The position numbers and the translations under genes were made by a program. The notes beneath the pieces are model-generated. The model saw only the letters and a program-made list of their open reading frames with translations, was not told where the DNA came from and made no database searches. Of a stretch of 64,000 nucleotides of DNA, positions 59,117 through 64,000 are shown piece after piece (the stretch's first letter is position 1; each line of letters starts with the position of its first letter). The stretch spans positions 1-64,000 of the forward strand of contig NZ_LZJN01000089.1 of the NCBI RefSeq assembly GCF_001667735.1, given 5' to 3'. The DNA comes from Mycobacterium sp. E183 (GTDB lineage: Bacteria > Actinomycetota > Actinomycetes > Mycobacteriales > Mycobacteriaceae).

Positions 59117-59802
59117 CGGCGCAGGTGCGGTGAGGCGGCGGCGGCCTGCCTCCGCAGCGCCTCGATGGCGGCCTCCGGGTCCTCCGCGCCGTAAACGGCC
59201 GACCCGGCGACGAAGCAGTCGACGCCGGCCTCGGCGGCCTGCTCGATGGTGTCGTCGTTGATGCCGCCGTCGATCTCGACCAGGATCGTCAGCTCCCCGG
59301 CGTCGATCAGCTTGCGCGCGGTGCGCACCTTGCTCAGCACGTCGGGGATGAAGCTTTGGCCGCCGAAGCCGGGTTCGACCGACATGATCAGCAGCGTGTC
59401 GAACTGCGGCAGGATCTCCAGGTACGGCTCGAGCGGGGTGCCCGGCTTGACGCTGATACCGGCCTTGGCGCCCGCGGCGCGGATATCGCGCGCCACGCCG
59501 ACCGGGTTGTCGGTGGCCTCGGCGTGGAACGTCACGTTGTAGGCGCCGGCCTCGGCGTAGCCGGGCGCCCACCGGTCGGGGTCCTCGATCATCAGATGGC
59601 AGTCCATCGGGATGTTCGTGGTGGCCAGCAGGCTTTCGACCACCGGCAGGCCGATGGTCAGGTTCGGCACGAAGTGGTTGTCCATCACGTCGACGTGCAG
59701 CCAGTCGGCGCCCACGACGGCGGCGGCCTCGTCGGCTAGCCGCGCGAAATCGGCGGACAGGATGGACGGCGCGATCAGCGGCCTACCGGTGTTGCCAGAC
59801 AT
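59113..59802 (-). CDS. rpe: ribulose-phosphate 3-epimerase
   Basis: A 229-residue TIM-barrel epimerase of the pentose-phosphate pathway. Metal and catalytic residues are in [29 protein letters not shown] and [15 protein letters not shown], and [14 protein letters not shown] is the phosphate-contact loop. It supplies ribulose 5-phosphate interconversion for the adjacent riboflavin gene. Start ATG 59802 ([13 protein letters not shown]). Rv1408. Confidence 0.95.
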   Translation of the reverse strand: MSGNTGRPLIAPSILSADFARLADEAAAVVGADWLHVDVMDNHFVPNLTIGLPVVESLLATTNIPMDCHLMIEDPDRWAPGYAEAGAYNVTFHAEATDNPVGVARDIRAAGAKAGISVKPGTPLEPYLEILPQFDTLLIMSVEPGFGGQSFIPDVLSKVRTARKLIDAGELTILVEIDGGINDDTIEQAAEAGVDCFVAGSAVYGAEDPEAAIEALRRQAAAASPHLRR

Positions 59803-59896
59803 GTGCGCCAGACTACTGAGCGCCGCCGGCGGCTTCACGCCGGCAAGCCGCGCCGTTCCCCGCCCGCGCCCGATTGCCCGGGCGCTCGCCGCGGCC

Positions 59897-61285
59897 CTAC
59901 CCCGCTTCTCGGCGCAGCGCGGCCGCGAACATCGCATCGGTGCCGTGTCGATGCGGCCAGAGCTGGACGTGCGGCCCATCCCCCAGCCCGGTGACCGGCT
60001 CGAAGAGCGGCCGAGTGTCCAACGCGGACACCGGATGCCGGCGCAGCGCGTCGGCCACCACGCCGACGGTCTCGGCGAGATGCGGCGAGCAGGTCGCGTA
60101 GAGCACCACACCGCCCGGCCGGGTCAGCTCGATCGCGGCGCCCAGCAGCTCGCGCTGCAATTTGGTGAGCGCGGGCACGTCGCCCGGCTGGCGTCGCCAC
60201 CGGGCCTCGGGCCGGCGCCGCAGCGCGCCCAGCCCGGTGCACGGCGCGTCGACGAGAACCCGGTCGAACGTCGGCTCGAGTCCGCTTCGCCGCCCGTCCA
60301 CCCGCAGCACGTCGACCGGGAGGCCGCGGGTGTTCTGCACAACCAGGTCGGCGCGGCGGGGCGCGGGCTCCACGGCCGTGACGCGGGCCCCGGACTCCGA
60401 GCCCAGCGCGGCCAGCAGCGCGGTCTTGCCGCCCGGTCCGGCACACAGGTCCAGCCACCGCCCCGCATCGTCCTCGACCGGCGCCAAGGTCAGCGCCCGC
60501 GCGACCAGCTGGCTGCCCTCGTCCTGGACCAGCGCGGCGCCGTCGCGTACCTGGGCCAGCCGACCCGGGTCGCCGCCCGGCAGGTACACCGCGTAGGGCG
60601 AATACCGGCCGACCGTGCCGCCGACGGCGTCGGCCAGCTCGGCGGCGCTCAGCACACCGGGACGGGCGGCCAGGTGCACCTGCGGGCGGTCGTCGTCGCT
60701 GGCCAGCACCGCGTCGAGCTCGGCCGCGGCCGGCCCCAGCGCATCGGCGAAGGCCTGCGCGATCCAGCGCGGGTGCGCGTGCACGAAGGCGGCATGACCG
60801 ACCGGATCGCGCGCCGAATCGGGCGCCAGCTCCTCGACCCAGGACTTCTCGTCCCGGGCGGCGACGGCGCGCAGTACGCCGTTGACGAAACCCGCTCGCG
60901 CCGAATCGAATTCGATCCCCGCCTGTTCCACCGTCGTCGAGACCGCGGCGTAGGTGTCGACCCTGGTGCGCAGCAACTGGTAGGTGCCCAACCGCAGCAG
61001 ATCGAGCAGCACCGGGTCGATGGTGTCCGGCGACCGGTTGGCGGCGGCCCCGATGACCGCGTCGAGCAGGCCCCGGGTGCGGCAGGTGCCGTAGGTCAGT
61101 TCGGTGGCGAACGCGGCGTCGCGGCCGCCGATTCCGCGTTCGCGCAGCAGGGCGGGCAGGGCCAGGTTCGCGTAGGCGTCGCGCTCGCTGACCGCCCGCA
61201 GCACGTCGAACGCGGCGGCGCGTGCCGGGTCGAACGGCCGCCGCCGCCTGCCGCGCCCGCGGTCGGTGGGCCGCGGCGGGCTCAT
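59897..61285 (-). CDS. rsmB: 16S rRNA m5C methyltransferase, RsmB/Fmu family
   Basis: A 462-residue SAM-dependent enzyme that methylates C967 of 16S rRNA (E. coli numbering). The N-terminal half is a NusB-like RNA-binding domain (residues 15-150), then the Rossmann domain with [16 protein letters not shown] and the two cysteines in [15 protein letters not shown] and [13 protein letters not shown] 61285 overlaps the fmt stop (ATGA). The very basic start ([10 protein letters not shown]) may bind RNA. Rv1407. Confidence 0.93.
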   Translation of the reverse strand: MSPPRPTDRGRGRRRRPFDPARAAAFDVLRAVSERDAYANLALPALLRERGIGGRDAAFATELTYGTCRTRGLLDAVIGAAANRSPDTIDPVLLDLLRLGTYQLLRTRVDTYAAVSTTVEQAGIEFDSARAGFVNGVLRAVAARDEKSWVEELAPDSARDPVGHAAFVHAHPRWIAQAFADALGPAAAELDAVLASDDDRPQVHLAARPGVLSAAELADAVGGTVGRYSPYAVYLPGGDPGRLAQVRDGAALVQDEGSQLVARALTLAPVEDDAGRWLDLCAGPGGKTALLAALGSESGARVTAVEPAPRRADLVVQNTRGLPVDVLRVDGRRSGLEPTFDRVLVDAPCTGLGALRRRPEARWRRQPGDVPALTKLQRELLGAAIELTRPGGVVLYATCSPHLAETVGVVADALRRHPVSALDTRPLFEPVTGLGDGPHVQLWPHRHGTDAMFAAALRREAG

Positions 61286-62220
61286 GTCGCCCGCGCCGCG
61301 GAGTCGAGACGCGCTCCCCGGGCCCAGTCGACCGCGTTCATGAGCTTCTTGCCGGGTGGTTGAATCTGGCCCAGCCGCACCGCCTGCGAGCCGGTGCCGA
61401 TCCACACGTTCTTGCGGTCAACGTGAATAGCGCCGGGCGCCAACGGTTCTGGGGCATCGGCGTCGATACTCACCGGGCCGAGCTTGATGCGCAGGTCGCC
61501 GATCAGCGTCCAGGCGCCCGGATTGGGTGTGACCGAGCGGATCCGGCGCTCCACGACCGGCGCCGGCAGGTCCCAGCGCACGCGGGCCTGCTCGACGGTG
61601 ATCTTCGGCGCGATGCTGACCCCGTCGGCGGGTTGCGGTCGCGGCGTCAACGTCCGGTCTTCGATGCCGTCCATGGTGGTCGACAGCAGCGCCGCGCCCG
61701 AAACGGCCAGTCGCCCAAGCAGTTCCCCGGCGGTGTCGGTCGGCCGGATCGTCTCGGTGACGACGCCGTAGACGGGCCCGGAGTCCAGGCTGGGCTCGAT
61801 CTGAAAGGTCGTCGCGCCGGTGACGGTGTCCCCGGCCGCGATCGCCGCCTGCACCGGCGCCGCCCCGCGCCAGGCTGGTAGCAGCGAGAAGTGCAGGTTG
61901 ATCCATCCGTGCGGGGGCACGCCGAGCAGGCCGTCGCGCAGCAAGGCGCCGTAGGCCACGACGGCGCAGCAGTCGGGCGCCAGCTCTCGCAGTTCGGCGA
62001 CGAATTCGTCCGAGTTCGGCCGCGCCGGCCGCAGCAACGGGATGCCCCGGTCGAGCGCTTCGCGGGCCACCGGCGACGGCTGCGGCCGACCGTGTCGGCC
62101 GACGGCCGCGTCGGGCCGGGTCAGCACGGCGATCACCTCGTGACGGGGCGAGTCGATGAGGCGGCGCAGCGCGGGCAGCGCGGGTTCGGGGGTGCCGGCG
62201 AAGACGAGACGCACCGGCAC
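61282..62220 (-). CDS. fmt: methionyl-tRNA formyltransferase
   Basis: A 312-residue enzyme formylating initiator tRNA. The N-terminal domain has [18 protein letters not shown], the catalytic block [20 protein letters not shown] (Asn and His) and the Asp of [11 protein letters not shown]. The C-terminal OB-like tRNA domain follows. The start is a GTG at 62220. It leads the fmt-rsmB-rpe-ribG run; a promoter should lie in 62221-62384, shared with the divergent methyltransferase. Rv1406. Confidence 0.95.
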   Translation of the reverse strand: MPVRLVFAGTPEPALPALRRLIDSPRHEVIAVLTRPDAAVGRHGRPQPSPVAREALDRGIPLLRPARPNSDEFVAELRELAPDCCAVVAYGALLRDGLLGVPPHGWINLHFSLLPAWRGAAPVQAAIAAGDTVTGATTFQIEPSLDSGPVYGVVTETIRPTDTAGELLGRLAVSGAALLSTTMDGIEDRTLTPRPQPADGVSIAPKITVEQARVRWDLPAPVVERRIRSVTPNPGAWTLIGDLRIKLGPVSIDADAPEPLAPGAIHVDRKNVWIGTGSQAVRLGQIQPPGKKLMNAVDWARGARLDSAARAT

Positions 62221-62268
62221 AGTCTAGAAAGCGGCGCCCGCCACCCACCAAAAACTTGCGCGAGTCGA

Positions 62269-62287
62269 TTATTTCTCATGCATACTG
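62269..62287 (+). promoter_or_regulatory. promoter-like 19-mer, copy 1
   Basis: ATTATTTCTCATGCATACT ends 97 bases before the methyltransferase ATG. It matches ATTATTTCCGACGCATACT at 63774-63792 at 16 of 19 positions on the same strand. CATACT could be a -10. It may be the target of the MarR-type regulator encoded downstream. Confidence 0.45.
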
Positions 62288-62384
62288 TTTCTAGCGGTTA
62301 TCATCTGCCGATGTGACCGCACTGCCGTGCTGGTGACAACGGGGTCGAGTGGGCAGCCCTTTTCCTTACCACGAAGGAGGTCTG

Positions 62385-63197
62385 ATGACCCTCGACACGA
62401 CGATCAGCGACAGCGCCGTGCATCGCACCGTATGGGCGCTGGGCGACTACGCCCTGATGGCCGAGGAAGTGATGGCGCCGCTGGGCCCGGTCCTGGTCAG
62501 GGCCACCGGCGTCGGCCCCGGCGTCCGCGTGCTCGACGTCGCCGCCGGCTCCGGAAACATCTCGCTGCCCGCGGCCGCCACGGGTGCCACGGTGGTGTCC
62601 AGCGACCTCACCCCCGAGCTGCTGCAGCGGTCGCGGGCCCGCGCCGCGGCGCAGGGCCTGACGCTCGACTACCGGGAAGCCAACGCGCACGCGCTGCCCT
62701 TCGGCGACGGCGAGTTCGACGTCGTGATGTCCGCGATCGGCGTCCAGTTCGCCCCCGATCAGCAGCGGGCCGCCGACGAGCTGGTCCGGGTCTGCCGGCC
62801 GGGCGGGACGATCGGCGTGATCAGTTGGACGCCGGAGGGATTCTTCGGCCGGATGCTCGCCACCATCCGGCCGTACCGCCCCAGCCTGTCGCAGGCCGTG
62901 CCGCCCGCCGCGCTGTGGGGGCGCGAGGGCTACGTCACCGGACTGCTGGGCCACCGTGTCGTGCGGGTGACCGCGGTGTGCGGACTGCTCAAAGTGAACC
63001 GGTTCGACAGCGCCGAGGCGGTGCACGCCTACTTCAAGAACCACTACGGCCCGACGATCGAGGCCTACACGAACATCGGCCACAACCGCGTGCTGGCCGC
63101 CGAGCTGGACGCGCAACTCGTCGAGCTCGCGGAGCAATATCTCGCCTACGGCAGCATGGACTGGGAGTACCTGCTGGTCACCGCCGAGAAGCGGTGA
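62385..63197 (+). CDS. SAM-dependent methyltransferase (Rv1405c-type)
   Basis: A 270-residue class I methyltransferase. The SAM site is VRVLDVAAGSGNISLPAA followed by VVSSDLTPELLQRSR, and the later motif is FDVVMSAIGVQFAP. In M. tuberculosis the orthologue is acid- and host-induced and controlled by the adjacent MarR protein Rv1404. ATG 62385 follows AAGGAGG. The natural substrate is not known. Its stop is three bases from that of the convergent marR gene. Confidence 0.9.
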   Translation: MTLDTTISDSAVHRTVWALGDYALMAEEVMAPLGPVLVRATGVGPGVRVLDVAAGSGNISLPAAATGATVVSSDLTPELLQRSRARAAAQGLTLDYREANAHALPFGDGEFDVVMSAIGVQFAPDQQRAADELVRVCRPGGTIGVISWTPEGFFGRMLATIRPYRPSLSQAVPPAALWGREGYVTGLLGHRVVRVTAVCGLLKVNRFDSAEAVHAYFKNHYGPTIEAYTNIGHNRVLAAELDAQLVELAEQYLAYGSMDWEYLLVTAEKR

Positions 63198-63200
63198 CGG

Positions 63201-63689
63201 CTAAAGGTCGATCTCGGCGTCGAGGTGAACGTCCGGCTCGCCGCCGGCGGCGGTGAAGGCGGTCAGGGCCCGCACCAGCCCGTGGCGCTCCGCCGGCGGC
63301 ATCTTTTCCACGATGGCCGCGATCTCGGCGCGCCGGTAGGAGGTGACTTGGCGAACGACCTCGCGCCCCCGCTTCGTCAGCGCGGCCAGCAGCTCGCGCC
63401 GGGAGGTCGGGTGCGGGAGGCGGTCGATCAGCCCGGCCGCGACCAGCCGGTCGACCATCCGCCCGGTGGCCGACGGCTGCACCCCGAGCAGGCCGGCCAG
63501 CGTGGCGAGGTTCACCGGGCCCCGATTGGACAGGATCACCAGCGTCCGGAACTGCGGAATCGTGATGGTCTCGTCCACCTGCCCGATGGACCGCGCCGAA
63601 ATGGCGACCAGCAAGCGGGAAGCCGTCAGCAAAGCGTCGGTGATTACGTCCAGCGAATCGTCCGCCGTGGTCACGTTCTCCGCTGCCAT
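63201..63689 (-). CDS. MarR family transcriptional regulator (Rv1404-type)
   Basis: A 162-residue MarR protein. The winged helix is TIPQFRTLVILSNRGPVNLA, then LAGLLGVQPSATGRMVDRLV and the wing LPHPTSRRELLAAL. The family represses nearby genes; Rv1404 controls the adjacent methyltransferase genes and responds to acid stress. It is convergent with the methyltransferase gene, so any control is through a separate promoter, perhaps the 19-mers. Confidence 0.9.
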   Translation of the reverse strand: MAAENVTTADDSLDVITDALLTASRLLVAISARSIGQVDETITIPQFRTLVILSNRGPVNLATLAGLLGVQPSATGRMVDRLVAAGLIDRLPHPTSRRELLAALTKRGREVVRQVTSYRRAEIAAIVEKMPPAERHGLVRALTAFTAAGGEPDVHLDAEIDL

Positions 63690-63773
63690 CTCGCCCCTTC
63701 TTCGGGATCGTCTCCGGCCTATCGGCGGCAGAAGACCAGGAAGTGTAACAACCTTCCAATGTCGTAGTCAGGC

Positions 63774-63792
63774 ATTATTTCCGACGCATACT
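63774..63792 (+). promoter_or_regulatory. promoter-like 19-mer, copy 2
   Basis: ATTATTTCCGACGCATACT, 16 of 19 identical to the copy before the methyltransferase gene and on the same strand. Only 26 bases separate it from the priA stop, so it has no gene to serve on that strand. It may be what remains of the promoter of a lost Rv1403c-type gene, or an operator for marR. Confidence 0.4.
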
Positions 63793-63818
63793 ATCGCCTC
63801 GGGCAGGATTTGGCGAGG

Positions 63819-64000
63819 TCATCCGATGTGCAGCGGATCGATCTGCACCCGGACCGGCTCGTGGGTCTGGCGCGCGGACAACACGCTCACGCCGCGGCGC
63901 AGCGCCGCGGCCAGCGCCAGCCCCTGCTCCCGGCGGGCGCGCACCAGCATCCTGGTCACCGGCACTCCGGCCGGGGTCCCCGCCGGCCGGCGGACACCCG
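63819..64000 (-). CDS. priA: PriA primosomal protein, C-terminal end (partial)
   Basis: The last 59 or so codons of a minus-strand gene that continues past the window. The C-terminus reads ARQTHEPVRVQIDPLHIG, preceded by an Arg/Ala-rich helix (LVRARREQGLALAAALRRG). The pattern VRVQIDP at the end matches the usual C-terminal end of PriA, and its place next to the marR and fmt genes fits priA (Rv1402). PriA restarts stalled replication forks. Too little is present to see the helicase motifs. Confidence 0.75.
   Translation of the reverse strand, partial: GVRRPAGTPAGVPVTRMLVRARREQGLALAAALRRGVSVLSARQTHEPVRVQIDPLHIG

Overview
The window looks like a chromosomal segment of a slow-growing non-tuberculous Mycobacterium, most plausibly of the M. 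avium complex. It is high-GC and uses GTG and TTG starts freely. Gene by gene it follows the M. tuberculosis Rv1466 to Rv1402 interval read in reverse, but with insertions and losses: SufB has no intein, a PEP carboxylase gene lies next to secG, an MFS/PadR pair lies before tpiA, there is a PPE-SVP cluster and an extra GGDEF gene, and no Rv1403c-type methyltransferase remains. The species is inferred from remembered synteny and protein similarity; no search was run.

Layout. 1-6.4 kb: the complete suf Fe-S assembly operon on the minus strand (sufR-B-D-C-S-U-T), with a palindromic SufR operator candidate over the sufR start. 6.5-14 kb: mptB, an ABC exporter pair, ctaA, a hypothetical gene, qor and ctaB. 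14-21 kb: the pentose-phosphate operon tkt-tal-zwf-opcA-pgl plus a coiled-coil protein. 21-27 kb: a DUF1206 membrane protein, ppc, secG, an MFS exporter and its PadR regulator. 27-30 kb: tpiA-pgk-gap, transcribed as gap-pgk-tpiA. 30-34 kb: a DUF3556 membrane protein coupled to a CrtI-like oxidoreductase, and a small hypothetical gene. 34-40 kb: an acyltransferase-fadD12-lipO lipid operon, a DUF559 protein gene bracketed by short palindromes, and a WS/DGAT. 40-45.6 kb: an accessory PPE/DUF732 cluster followed by an 858-bp non-coding AT-richer stretch. 45.6-50.5 kb: the uvrC-rapZ-yvcK-whiA operon, with a LexA-box-like palindrome upstream. 50.7-59.1 kb: a hemophore-related gene, a PH-domain protein, riboflavin genes (ribBA, ribH, ribE, ribG) interleaved with lprG-p55, and a diguanylate cyclase. 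59.1-64 kb: fmt-rsmB-rpe-ribG as one translationally coupled run, a methyltransferase and its MarR-type regulator, and the 3' end of priA.

How the genes work together. The window is mostly core metabolism: Fe-S clusters, heme A and cytochrome oxidase assembly, oxidative pentose phosphate, lower glycolysis, anaplerosis, riboflavin, and cell-envelope mannan and lipid export. Most operons are tightly coupled by 4-base ATGA or GTGA overlaps. The more unusual signals are non-coding. They are MIRU-like repeats carrying the ribosome-binding region of two genes, a 42-bp perfect palindrome shared by two convergent genes, a 12-bp palindrome family around the DUF559 gene (one copy forms its stop codon), a near-SOS box upstream of uvrC, and a promoter-like 19-mer shared by the methyltransferase gene and the place where its deleted paralogue would start. 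I found no convincing entirely new multi-gene system. The best candidates for something undescribed are those palindromes and the PPE/low-GC region.
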